Shown in pieces: positions 8,187 through 16,527 of a stretch of 46,760 nucleotides of DNA (positions are counted from its first letter, which is position 1; each line of letters opens with the position of its first letter). The notes beneath the pieces were generated by a model. It was not told the origin of the DNA. It saw only the letters and a program-made list of their open reading frames with translations, and did not search any database. The translations under genes were made by a program, and so were the position numbers. Source of the DNA: Deltaproteobacteria bacterium (GTDB lineage Bacteria > Desulfobacterota > JAENJC01); the NCBI GenBank assembly GCA_016208525.1, contig JACQYJ010000004.1:1-46760 (forward strand), in the 5' to 3' direction.

Positions 8187-9002
8187 TTATTTCGCATTCT
8201 TATCGGATAGATTAACCATGCTCAATACATATTCAACAAAGAGAATAGCTTTAATAGAATTTTCAGGTGTTCCATAATCAACGCTATTTCCATGTATGAT
8301 TATATGACGGCTCAAAAGGGAAGGCGGATTTTTTTTGATGCTATAACCTTTGTATAGAAACTGAATAAATTCATTAAAAGGGTCTATCATTGACTCATAT
8401 ATTTCGGGGCAGTTTTTGAAACGCTTTTTTACATTGTTTGCTTTCAGTCTATCAACACCCATACAATCATTGTAAATACCTTCTGCCTGAATCAGAAATA
8501 TAGGCACAGACAAATAATATTTTCCATTAAGATGAGCATCAAAGGCATCCACAATAATGTGTTTCCTATTATTGACAATGAGATTAGTAATTATATTCTC
8601 ATAAGCTTCTTTGATATACTCATGTTCGGAAAATGTTTCTATTAGGGCTTTAATGATACCTTCAATCCCCTCTGTCTTTCTAATTTCTTCAAATTCATGC
8701 ACACATTTAGCTGGCCAGGCTGGGCTTATGAACCAACCATGTGGAATCAAAGCCTTATTCAATTCCCGATAAAGTCTCTCCTGTTCACGTATTGCCTTTT
8801 GCATCGCGAAATTTCGATTGAGATATCGCTGCATCTCTGCCTGAACCGCTTTCTTTTGCGATTCAATGAATTCCGATAAATGGAGTGGCATCACGGTATT
8901 AAAATGCCTGATAGGCATTTTATGGATGGCCTCTATATGCAAATAAGGTGAATTTCTTGTTTTGACCTTCATTTCAATCTCTTGAATTAGAAGTCTCTTC
9001 AT
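8187..9002 (-). CDS. Unknown protein with HEPN-like Rx4H motif near the C-terminus
   Basis: I do not recognise a named family. The 271-residue protein has a charged helical N-terminal half with a coiled-coil-like stretch (IESQKKAVQAEMQRYLNRNF). The C-terminal segment SRHIIIHGNSVDYGTPENS has R232 and H237 in R-x4-H spacing followed by HG. This is the pattern of HEPN ribonuclease and abortive-infection-like C-terminal domains. I chose ATG at 9002, preceded by GAGGGG, over the ATG at 9014. The gene lies 18 bp downstream of the helicase-associated repeat ORF and looks co-transcribed with the broken helicase. An RNA-targeting toxin or defence role is an inference. Confidence 0.6.
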   Translation of the reverse strand: MKRLLIQEIEMKVKTRNSPYLHIEAIHKMPIRHFNTVMPLHLSEFIESQKKAVQAEMQRYLNRNFAMQKAIREQERLYRELNKALIPHGWFISPAWPAKCVHEFEEIRKTEGIEGIIKALIETFSEHEYIKEAYENIITNLIVNNRKHIIVDAFDAHLNGKYYLSVPIFLIQAEGIYNDCMGVDRLKANNVKKRFKNCPEIYESMIDPFNEFIQFLYKGYSIKKNPPSLLSRHIIIHGNSVDYGTPENSIKAILFVEYVLSMVNLSDKNAK

Positions 9003-9020
9003 ATTTCCCCTCATGGTGTG

Positions 9021-10181
9021 CTAATCATCACTTTGATTTCTACAATTCCACTTAAACCCCATATCTTCAAGCCTTTTAACCTTATCTGGTGACAACTTAC
9101 CTTTTTTAAATGCCTGCTTCTTATGGCTTTGCCATATACCAAGCTTAAAGCCCGCTACCGTCTGGTATCTAAGCGGCGCATTCGGTGTTCCAAACTCCTG
9201 CTTATATTTTAGAGTTTCTGTAATACCGTCCTCGAAAGTTTTATCGCGACTATCCCACGGAAACCCAATTTCTTCAAGCCTTCTAATTTTATCAGGCGAC
9301 AGCGTCCCTTTTATAAATGAACCTCTTTGGTACGATTGCCACATTCCAAGTTTAAATCCGTCTTCGGTTATATATTTTTGAGGAGCATCCGCTTTGCCAA
9401 ATTGTTTCCTAAATTTCAAGGTTTCATTAAATCCCTCTTCAAAGGCTTCAGCAGCAACATCCCATGTAAAACCTATGCCCTCCAACAGCTTTATTTGGTT
9501 TTGTGGCAGTTTGCCTTTTTTATGTTGTTGTTTCTTATTTTGTTGCCACGCTCCAAGGCGGAAACCGTTTTCGGTTATATAGCTATTACGAGCATTGGGG
9601 ATTCCAAATTGCGCCTTATGCTTCAAAGTTTCTTGAAACCCTATATCAAATGACTTATCGAAACGATTCCATGCAAAGCCTATTTCCTCTAACCGTCTAA
9701 CTCTTTCACGAGAGAGCTTGCCTTTCGCATAAAATCTTCTGATAACATGCTGCCAACTTCCGAGCTTAAGGCCAGCGGATGACTCATAATTTCTTGGAGC
9801 ATTGGGGGTACCATACTGTTTCATATATTCGAGAGTGTCACGAAAACCTTGTTCAAAAGCATCGTCGAGATGATCCCAGATAAAACCTATTTCCTCTAAT
9901 CGCTGAATCTTGTTTGCAGCCAACAAACCTTTCTTATATGCCTGCCGTCTACTGGCTTGCCATCTTCCAAGCTGGGATCCATTAGCTGCTTTAAACCTCA
10001 ATGGAGCATTTATGGTGCCAACCTTTTCTTTGTAACGCAAAGTTTCTTGAAAACCCTGCTCGAATTGTTCATCAAAGATACTCCATGTAAACCCTATTGC
10101 CTCCATTTTTAAAACTTTTTCCCCGGATAGTCTTCCTCGTTTATAATGTTTCCTTTGATGACCGAGCCAGCTTCCAAGCAT
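9021..10181 (-). pseudogene. Helicase-associated (HA) domain repeats, C-terminal piece of broken helicase
   Basis: This open frame holds five complete helicase-associated repeats of about 70 residues and a partial sixth. Each repeat follows the pattern LG.WQ...R..YKKGKLS....RLEEIGF.W...D..FE.GF.ETL. The frame has no start of its own that makes sense for a full protein. It is separated from the helicase core piece by a frameshift between about 10181 and 10215. HA repeats usually follow an SF2 helicase core and are thought to bind nucleic acid. The repeats differ from one another, so they are old rather than a recent array. Confidence 0.75.
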
Positions 10182-10782
10182 GTGTCCCTTCCTCGCCTTT
10201 GCCCTGCAAAACCCTCATTTGAGAAACCATCTCCTCAAGCCTTTGATCCTGATCTACCATTGCCTGAAGGACTTCCCACACAGTCGCAAAATCAGAACTC
10301 TCTATAATCTCATCTGGATTAGCATCTTCCCCAACCACTGCAGGGATGAATATATATCCCTTCTCCTTCCACTCCGCCTTTCTCATCGCCCTGCCGGTGG
10401 CCTGGACTATGTCAATGAGGCCCTTCTTCGGGTCTATAAAGGCGACCGTATCAACAGCCGGGACATCCACCCCTTCCGTCAAACAGCGGGCGTTGCTCAT
10501 GATTCCGTTCTCCGCCTCTTTGAACTCTTTCATGATGCTGTTTCTCACGCCTGAAGACATCGTGCCGTTGACGTGGAAAAACTTTACTTTTCCTTTTACC
10601 CCCTCCCCTTCATCCCCTCCCGCCGGGGGAGGGGAGATAAAAGAGTGCTCCCTCGCCACTTGTGGAAGCTGCCTGTCCTGAGAGCCGTTCTCTCCTTCGA
10701 CAGGCTCAGGACGAACGGCGCCAAAGGGGTCGTCGGGGTGAAGGGGTGTTTTCAAGCATCTTGAAGACCTGGCCGATTCCAT
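10141..10782 (-). pseudogene. SF2 helicase, second RecA-like domain (middle piece of broken gene)
   Basis: The real helicase content starts near FFHVNGTMSSGVRNSIMKEF and includes NARCLTEGVDVPAVDTVAFIDPKKGLIDIVQATGRAMRKAEWKEKGYIFIP, with motif VI QATGRAMR. The first 60 or so codons are translated repeat DNA: VRPEPVEG from the TTCGACAGGCTCAGG element and SPPPAGGDEGEG from a G/C palindrome. This frame is offset from the upstream piece (10706-12058). The frame is lost again at the 3' end (10141) before the HA repeats. Confidence 0.75.
10590..10735. repeat. Composite repeat insertion in the helicase gene
   Basis: Two repeat families are joined here. One is a CCCCTCCC..GGGGAGGGG palindrome (about 10596-10640). 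The other is a TTCGACAGGCTCAGGACGAACGG-type element (about 10693-10718). They lie between the conserved blocks GIGQVFKMLEN and VKFFHVNGTM, where related helicases have only a few residues. The stop of the upstream piece (10706) falls inside the second element. Confidence 0.75.
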
Positions 10783-12058
10783 AGGGCGTCTTTGTGTCTG
10801 TAAACGCCTTTGCCCCGTTTACCCTGGCGTGGAACGTGAAGACCTTTTTCAATCCGTATGCCTTCATCCCTTTGACAAGGGCCACACGCTTTGCAAAAGC
10901 CTTTGCGTCCCATTCGTGCTCATCATCTGTAACGACCCTTCCGCCACGCTGGATTATCTCTCTGACCTCGGAGTCTGTAACGCAGATGACCACGATCTTG
11001 TAATCGGTGATATGCCCTCTTTCTATCGCCTCCCCGAAGGTCATCTCGTAAAACGGCCTGCCGTATGTTTCGGTGTCGTCCATACTGCATATAAGGATGT
11101 CTTCCTCTTTCGCTTTCTTAGTGATATGCGGGGCGTATATCAGAGGAGTGGCTGTCATAAAAATTCTGTTTCTGATGGAGACCTTTTCATCCCGAAGCGC
11201 AAGACTCCATCCGCCGACATCCGTCCCAGTCGTGCGGTGGGCCTCATCAAATATTGCCATATCGAATACCGTGCCTGTCTTTAAGGCCGCTTCCGAAAGG
11301 ACTTTGCTTGATTGGTAGGTAGAGAAAAGGACATAGGTTGAGGAATCGTTGTTGGCAAGGAACTCAGCTACCTTTTCGACATCCGTTGTTACAGGGACGT
11401 CCAACTCGTAGCGGTGTTCTATAGGTGCGTCATTTCGCAGGTCAACGGTTGTATCACTGCACAGACAGAGATAACGGAACGGCTTTATAGAGGTATTTAC
11501 CGCCCATTCCCTCAATGTCTGGCTTAAAAGGGAAAGGCTTGGAACCAGAACAAGTATGCGGGAGCTACCAGACTTTTCAGCTATCCACATGGCGGTAAGG
11601 GTCTTACCAGCGCCGCATGGGAGTATCAATTGTTCCCGGTTTTGCTCTTTGAAATGGGCCAGTGCCGCATCTATGGCCTCTTGCTGGGTCTTATGCGGCT
11701 CCTTTATCGCCGGTGATGAAACGCGCTGTTCTTTGAGATAGATTCTGATGCGGTCAAAGAAATCGGCGTCAAGCTGGTCAAAGCGGTCTGCAAGGATGCG
11801 GCTCTGTTTTGTCCGGTCATTTATTGCAGTAGGCAGGGTGTTTGCATTGGTTATGGTTATACGCCAGTCGGCCCTGTCCGATACGGTGAAGAACGTTGAC
11901 AGTTCCCTGAGAGTTGGGGTATTGTCCCTGTCACGCCTGAATTTAGCCTGATAGGCAAAGAGCTTCCCGTCCCCTCTTTCCTGCTCGGAAGAAAGGGATG
12001 CTATTGCGGTTTCGAGTTCAGGCCATGATTTAACATTATCCAGTAATCTTAAGAGCAT
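10706..12058 (-). pseudogene. Mrr-like nuclease/SF2 helicase, N-terminal piece of broken gene
   Basis: Residues about 20-60 (GDGKLFAYQAKFRRD) resemble the Q-x-K part of a restriction-endonuclease-like (PD-D/ExK) domain. From about residue 125 there is an SF2 helicase first domain: LPCGAGKT (Walker A), IFDEAH (DEAH box) and MTATP (motif III). The conserved sequence ends at GIGQVFKMLEN, followed by repeat-encoded residues and a stop. The N-terminus also looks shortened compared with the usual long nuclease domain of this family. The gene directly follows the restriction-modification remnant at 12062-12226. Confidence 0.78.
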
Positions 12059-12061
12059 AGC

Positions 12062-12226
12062 TTAAATCCTAATCCCACAGTTAACCCTGCAAGCGGGGGC
12101 AGTCACGATTTCTATAAACTCCCGCCTGACCTGGGTCTCGTTGTAAGAGCCGTTCTTATAGACATCGGATTTGCGGTCAAACCTTTCAACCAGTTCGGCT
12201 ATCTTATCTTTAGCATCTTCTATCAC
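12062..12226 (-). pseudogene. N-terminal remnant of a type IIG-like restriction-modification protein
   Basis: The 54-codon frame runs from GTG at 12226 to TAA at 12062. IAELVERFDRKSDVYKNGSY followed by NETQVRREFI is characteristic of the N-terminus of large fused restriction-methyltransferase proteins, which continue DPFFELLGWDV. Here similarity ends after RREFI and is replaced by EIVTAPACRVNCGIRI, so nearly all of a protein of about 1000 residues is gone. It lies between the PIN toxin and the helicase on the same strand. Confidence 0.6.
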
Positions 12227-12234
12227 GACTTTTC

Positions 12235-12648
12235 CTACTCCCCGGCATTATTCAGAATATCCAGAAATTCCCTTATCGTAACTATCTTTATGGTATCAAA
12301 CTCCTTTAGTTGCAGGAGATGCCTGTCACCGGTCACCACCAAATCCGCCTTTGCCTCTTCAGCACACTCAAGGATTCTGTTATCAGGGTCATCCTTCAGC
12401 ACCTTCAACTTAATAGTCGGCTTTATGACCTGGGCCACATGGCTTATATGCCGGAGGGATGAGGTTATCCTGTCGTCTTCCCAAAGGAACTTTTCCCTCA
12501 GTTTTACTGCTGTTTCTGTCAGGATTGAGATAGAGGTGTAGAGCGTGATATTCCCATTAATGGTTGATAGGTATGCCTTTTCCGCCGTCCCGCCCGGAGT
12601 AATCAGGGCCGAGATATAGACGTTTGTGTCGAACACCACCCGGAGCAC
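12235..12648 (-). CDS. PIN-domain toxin of a toxin-antitoxin pair
   Basis: The 137-residue PIN-domain ribonuclease belongs to the putative-toxin PIN family. Visible acidic-site motifs are VVFDTNVYISAL (D7), ILTETAVKL (E), KDDPDNRILECA and VVTGDRHLL. It starts at GTG 12648, and the TAGTG junction makes its start overlap the antitoxin stop by one base, which implies coupled translation. It likely cleaves RNA when released from the ribbon-helix-helix antitoxin; the RNA target is unknown. Confidence 0.85.
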   Translation of the reverse strand: MLRVVFDTNVYISALITPGGTAEKAYLSTINGNITLYTSISILTETAVKLREKFLWEDDRITSSLRHISHVAQVIKPTIKLKVLKDDPDNRILECAEEAKADLVVTGDRHLLQLKEFDTIKIVTIREFLDILNNAGE

Positions 12649-12893
12649 TATCTGCCCTCAAAGATAAGCTTTTCAATCTCTCTTTCCGTCAGATTAAGCC
12701 TCTTGGCCCTTTGTGACCCGTACTCCTGAAGTTCTTTAAACTCTTCTTTAAGCTTCTGCTGTTTGTAAAGGTTAAACATCTCCCTGAACAACTGACTGAT
12801 GGACTCTCCTTTTTCCTTGGCAATTTTCCTGTATTCCTTCGCGGTTGGAGATGGAAGAGATATCGTCATGACGGCCCTTTGTTGTGACGGCAT
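12648..12893 (-). CDS. Ribbon-helix-helix antitoxin paired with the PIN toxin
   Basis: The 81-residue protein has a short beta-strand start (MTISLPSPTAKEYRKIAKEKGESISQLFREMF) typical of Arc/MetJ/CopG-like repressors, then a charged helical tail that would bind the toxin. The ribosome-binding site is AAGGAGG. The promoter -10 overlaps a TTGTA-N-TACAA palindrome, consistent with autorepression. Confidence 0.85.
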   Translation of the reverse strand: MPSQQRAVMTISLPSPTAKEYRKIAKEKGESISQLFREMFNLYKQQKLKEEFKELQEYGSQRAKRLNLTEREIEKLIFEGR

Positions 12894-12903
12894 ACATGCC
12901 TCC

Positions 12904-12949
12904 TTGTATTATTTTGTATTACAATATCAAAAATCGGGTTGTCTGTCAA
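12904..12949 (-). promoter_or_regulatory. Promoter and candidate operator of the PIN toxin-antitoxin pair
   Basis: On the minus strand: -35 TTGACA (12944-12949), a 17-bp spacer and -10 TATTGT (12921-12926). The palindrome TTGTA-N-TACAA (12914-12924) overlaps the -10. A second TTGTATTA half-site (12904-12911) lies exactly 10 bp from the first, which puts two ribbon-helix-helix half-sites on the same DNA face. Confidence 0.65.
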
Positions 12950-12971
12950 AAAAGGAAGGGGATTTATTTTC

Positions 12972-13652
12972 CTAACCCGGCGAACGTTGTCCACTTTTAC
13001 CTTTCACATAATCATCCACAAACTCCGTCATCTCCCTCAGGTTAAATTCAAGCTCCTTCCTCTTCTCCTCCATATCGTCCTCTTTGCCTACATATATCGG
13101 CTCACCCCACATAAAAACGCCTCTGCTAAAAGGGTAAGGCAGATTAAAGGCGTCCCAGCTTGCAAAGACCTTTTTTTTTGAAGAACCGAATGTTAGAGGC
13201 AATATGGGTGCACCTGTAAGCCTTGCAAGGGCTATTACCCCCTCCTGAACCGCATACTTAGGCCCCCTTGGGCCGTCAGGTGTAATGCCTATATCATAAT
13301 CCTTCGTCGCCTTTACCATCTCCCTCATGGCAGCAGCCCCGCCCCTTGTTGTAGAACCCCTTATTGAGTCATATCCAAACCTCTTCATCGCTCTTGCCAA
13401 CAGATCCCCATCTTTATGCTGACTTATGAGTAATTTAATTCCCTTCCCATGATAACAGAAGGGCATCATCAAAAGCCTCCCGTGCCAGAAGGCAAGGATG
13501 AACCTCTCGTCTTTCTCCCAGAAAGGCCTTACCCGCTCTTCGTGGAGGAACTCCAGCTTCATGGCTGCTGCAAGCGCCCTTATTAGCAGACCGGCAATGG
13601 GAGGGGCTATGCTCAAAACGAGTCTGTCTTTTAATTTTAAGTTCTGAGACAT
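12972..13652 (-). CDS. Lysophospholipid acyltransferase family protein (DUF374)
   Basis: The 226-residue protein is of the DUF374 branch of LPLAT acyltransferases. It has FILAFWHGRLLMMPF (catalytic His region), LISQHKDGDLLARAMKRFG, RGSTTRGGAAAMREM and GITPDGPRGPKY. In many diderms this gene neighbours lpxB and waaA and is presumed to act on lipid A or a phospholipid. I chose ATG at 13652; the six extra residues from TTG at 13670 are repeat-like. It lies 48 bp downstream of lpxB. Confidence 0.88.
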   Translation of the reverse strand: MSQNLKLKDRLVLSIAPPIAGLLIRALAAAMKLEFLHEERVRPFWEKDERFILAFWHGRLLMMPFCYHGKGIKLLISQHKDGDLLARAMKRFGYDSIRGSTTRGGAAAMREMVKATKDYDIGITPDGPRGPKYAVQEGVIALARLTGAPILPLTFGSSKKKVFASWDAFNLPYPFSRGVFMWGEPIYVGKEDDMEEKRKELEFNLREMTEFVDDYVKGKSGQRSPG

Positions 13653-13659
13653 AATGTAT

Positions 13660-13741
13660 TTATATTGCAAATCTCAAAGTGCAAATTGCAAAACTATATT
13701 TTATAAACTTTTCATTTTGCAATTTTCATTTTGCAATGTTT
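13660..13741. repeat. Word-repeat array at the lpxB-LPLAT junction
   Basis: GCAAATTGCAAAA words are followed by CATTTTGCAATTTTCATTTTGCAA. The array spans the gap and encodes the last residues of LpxB (LQNENCKMKSL). Confidence 0.7.
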
Positions 13742-14891
13742 TATAAACTACCTCAGCGGCCCTCTTAGATGCGCCTGGGCCTCCCAGGGTCTCCCTGACC
13801 TTCCGCAAATCTCTTTTCATCTCTTCACTGCGTTTCTTGTCCCCAAGGATACTTAAACACTCCTCAGCCATCCTCTCCCCTGTCGCATCTCCCTGGACAA
13901 GCTCAGGGATAATCCCCTTCCCTGCTATTATGTTTGGAAGGCTTCCAAACTCCAGATTCACAAGCCTCCTTCCGATAAGGTATGTAAGGGGCGCCATTCT
14001 GTAAGTCATAACCATTGGTGTTCCAACAATTGCCGCCTCCAGGGTAGCAGTGCCTGATGCTATCAATATCAGGTCAGCGCCTGCCATGACATCATAAGTA
14101 TTCCCCTTAAAGACGCTCAGGTCGAGATCAACTCCGCCGGTAAAGCCTTTTATATACTCAACATCCAGTGTATTGGCTACAGGGATTGCAAACTTCGCCC
14201 CATCTATCTTTTTTGATATAATCCTGGCAGCCTCAAGCATCTCAGGGAGGAGGGATTCGACCTCCCTCTTTCTGCTCCCTGGAAGAAGGCCTATCACAAT
14301 ATCGGCCCTTCCGAAACCGAGGCTCCTCCTGATCTCATCCCTGTCAAACCCGGCAGGGACAGAATCCATAAGGGGATGCCCTACAAACTCCACATCAACC
14401 CCAACCTTCTCGTATATCGGAACCTCAAATGGGAAGACGACCATCATCTTGTCCACTACCCTGGCAATGGTCTTCACCCTGCTCTTATGCCAGGCCCAGA
14501 CCTGGGGGGAGATGTAGTATACAACCATTATACCCCGCGCCTTTGCTTTTTTGGCAAGCCTAATGTTAAAACCAGGATAGTCTATGAGGACAACGACCAC
14601 GGGCTTTATGATATCCATCAGGTTTTCCATGTCCTTCATTGCCTTCCTGATAAGCGGGAGCTTGTTTATAACCTCAAAGATCCCGACTATGGACATCTCT
14701 CTGACGTGATGGGATATATTGACTCCGGCATCTTTCATCATGTCCCCACCCATGCCAAAGAAGCTGATATTCGGGTCAAGCGCAAGGAGTTCACGGACAA
14801 GGTTCGCGCCGTGGAGGTCGCCGGAGGCCTCTCCGGCTACGATCAATAAGTTTTGAGTTTTGAGTTTTGAGTTTTGGGTTAAATCATTCAT
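13701..14891 (-). CDS. lpxB: Lipid-A-disaccharide synthase
   Basis: LpxB condenses UDP-diacylglucosamine with lipid X to make the lipid A disaccharide. The 396 residues include LLIVAGEASGDLHGANLV, FFGMGGDMMKDAGV, VLIDYPGFNIRLAKKAK, YYISPQVWAWHKSR, FPFEVPIYEK, VEFVGHPL, IGLLPGSRKREV and IASGTATLEAAI. The first 14 residues (MNDLTQNSKLKTQN) and the last 10 are encoded by word repeats, so the conserved protein begins at LLIVAGEASGD. It overlaps the upstream PAP2 gene by ATGA, which indicates translational coupling. Confidence 0.96.
   Translation of the reverse strand: MNDLTQNSKLKTQNLLIVAGEASGDLHGANLVRELLALDPNISFFGMGGDMMKDAGVNISHHVREMSIVGIFEVINKLPLIRKAMKDMENLMDIIKPVVVVLIDYPGFNIRLAKKAKARGIMVVYYISPQVWAWHKSRVKTIARVVDKMMVVFPFEVPIYEKVGVDVEFVGHPLMDSVPAGFDRDEIRRSLGFGRADIVIGLLPGSRKREVESLLPEMLEAARIISKKIDGAKFAIPVANTLDVEYIKGFTGGVDLDLSVFKGNTYDVMAGADLILIASGTATLEAAIVGTPMVMTYRMAPLTYLIGRRLVNLEFGSLPNIIAGKGIIPELVQGDATGERMAEECLSILGDKKRSEEMKRDLRKVRETLGGPGASKRAAEVVYKTLQNENCKMKSL
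14847..14880. repeat. TTTTGAG tandem array encoding the LpxB N-terminus
   Basis: Four near-perfect copies of the 8-bp word GTTTTGAG (plus strand) are read in lpxB as NSKLKTQN. Confidence 0.75.
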
Positions 14892-15439
14892 GCTTCATCC
14901 TTTTTCATTTTATCTGACACCCTCTTTTCCGCCCGGATGACGGCTGCGGCAATCAGCCCTCCCCAGACAAATCCACCCAGGACATCAAACGGAAAATGTA
15001 CCCCCACGTAGACCCTTGAGTACCCAATAATTAAGGCAAGGATAAAGAGAGGCACGGCGGACTTTCGATAATAATAGCTTCCAGTAACTGCTACGGCAAA
15101 GATGTTCGCTGCATGAGATGAAGGGAATGAATATTTACCGCAATATGCAAGCAAGTTCACATTCTCAAGGTAGTTGCAGGGCTTTATGCGGCCTATCAGA
15201 TGCTTTAGTATCTTGCCTGACGTATAATCGCTCAGGCCGGCGGCGGCGATAATTACGATAACTGCCACTCTTCCCTTCTTCCCTCCCCATATGAGCAGCC
15301 CAACTACAGTAGGGACGATCAGAGGCCACCAGTTGCTAAATTCCGTGAGCCAGGGCATAAGGATGTCAAAGAGCCGGTTCTGCATCCCGTTGTTAATTAG
15401 ATAAAAGAGCTTAATATCAAGCCATTCGACGTCAATCAT
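14888..15439 (-). CDS. PAP2-superfamily phosphatase
   Basis: The 183-residue integral membrane phosphatase has the three motifs of the family: KILKHLIGRIKP (motif 1), YSFPSSHAAN (motif 2, PSSH) and SRVYVGVHFPFDVLGG (motif 3, SR-x5-H-x3-D). It has about five helices. It leads the lpxB operon, so a lipid A 1-phosphatase or undecaprenyl-diphosphate phosphatase role is plausible; the sequence does not decide between them. No Shine-Dalgarno sequence precedes the ATG, and a promoter -10 lies 8 nt upstream. Confidence 0.9.
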   Translation of the reverse strand: MIDVEWLDIKLFYLINNGMQNRLFDILMPWLTEFSNWWPLIVPTVVGLLIWGGKKGRVAVIVIIAAAGLSDYTSGKILKHLIGRIKPCNYLENVNLLAYCGKYSFPSSHAANIFAVAVTGSYYYRKSAVPLFILALIIGYSRVYVGVHFPFDVLGGFVWGGLIAAAVIRAEKRVSDKMKKDEA

Positions 15440-15447
15440 GGGAAAGG

Positions 15448-15476
15448 AGTATAGCAGAGGCAGGGTTTGATGTCAC
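15448..15476 (-). promoter_or_regulatory. Promoter of the PAP2-lpxB operon, apparently leaderless
   Basis: On the minus strand: -35 GTGACA (15471-15476), a 17-bp spacer and -10 TATACT (15448-15453). Only 8 nt separate the -10 from the ATG at 15439, so transcription would begin at or within a base or two of the start codon. Confidence 0.6.
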
Positions 15477-15517
15477 TCAATTTTACCTGTAAATATGGAA
15501 TCCAGTTCAAAAATAGC

Positions 15518-15546
15518 TTGCAAAAAAAAGAACTCTGTGGTAGATA
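15518..15546 (+). promoter_or_regulatory. Possible promoter of rpsB-tsf
   Basis: TTGCAA (15518-15523), a 17-bp spacer and TAGATA (15541-15546) preceded by TGG. The -10 match is weak. The 110-nt leader to rpsB may also hold autoregulatory structure, but none was clear by eye. Confidence 0.3.
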
Positions 15547-15657
15547 TTATCGATTCAAATTCACACGCCTTACCATCTACTGCTGCCCCGGTGTCCGACG
15601 TTGGCGGATTTGGCAGTATAAAGGGTGGGCGGAGGATAAAAACCCAAAGGAGGAAGT

Positions 15658-16428
15658 ATGTCAGTCATTACAATGAAGCAGTTGCTGGAAGCCGGTGTCC
15701 ACTTCGGACATCAGACAAAGAGATGGGACCCAAAGATGAAGCCTTTTATCTTTGGGGCAAGAAACGGTATTCACATCATAGACCTGCAAAAGACAGTGCA
15801 TCTGTTTAAAGAGGCCTGCAAGTTTGTGAAGGACAACACGACAAAGGGGAAGAGCATCCTGTTTGTCGGGACAAAGAAACAGGCCCAGGACGCCATTATC
15901 GAAGAGGCCAGGAGATGCGGAATGTTCTATATAAACCAGAGATGGCTTGGCGGGACGCTTACAAACTTCAAAACAGTCAAGCAGAGCATTGCAAGGCTCA
16001 AAAAGATAGAACAGATGAAGATTGATGGGACGTTCGATGCCCTGACCAAGAAGGAGGTCTCCCTGCTGGAAAAAGAAAGGGAGAAGCTTGAAAAGACGAT
16101 AGGCGGGATAAAGGATATGGATAACCTTCCAGGCGCCATATTCATCATAGACTCAAAGAAGGAAGAGATCGCCATAACCGAGGCAAAAAAATTAGGGATT
16201 CCTATTGTAGCCGTAGTTGATACCAACTGCGACCCTACAGGCATGGACTATATAATACCTGGGAATGACGATGCGATCAGGGCAATAAGGCTTTTTGCAC
16301 AGAAGATAGCAGACGCTGTTGTGGAAGGGAAACAGGGAGCAGAAGAGGCTGTGGCGGCCGAGGTCGCTCAAAATGTATCTCCGCCGGCGGTTACTGCCCC
16401 CGAGGCAGTACAGGCAGTTGCTCTTTAA
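15658..16428 (+). CDS. rpsB: 30S ribosomal protein S2
   Basis: S2 of 256 residues: MKQLLEAGVHFGHQTKRWDPKMKPFIFG, the HIIDLQKT segment, RWLGGTLTNF, and PGAIFIIDSKKEEIAITEAKKLGIPIVAVVDTNCDP. A 30-residue Ala/Val/Glu-rich tail follows the core. AAGGAGG lies 4 nt before the ATG. It is first in the rpsB-tsf-pyrH-frr cluster, an order conserved across bacteria. Confidence 0.98.
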   Translation: MSVITMKQLLEAGVHFGHQTKRWDPKMKPFIFGARNGIHIIDLQKTVHLFKEACKFVKDNTTKGKSILFVGTKKQAQDAIIEEARRCGMFYINQRWLGGTLTNFKTVKQSIARLKKIEQMKIDGTFDALTKKEVSLLEKEREKLEKTIGGIKDMDNLPGAIFIIDSKKEEIAITEAKKLGIPIVAVVDTNCDPTGMDYIIPGNDDAIRAIRLFAQKIADAVVEGKQGAEEAVAAEVAQNVSPPAVTAPEAVQAVAL

Positions 16429-16527
16429 AAATACAGTAGCCAGGGGTCAGCAAAAAAACCGACAACAGTCCAGCTAAAAGTAATAGTTCTAAGAAAAGAT
16501 ATTTTTATTTATGATGGAGGTTTTGTA

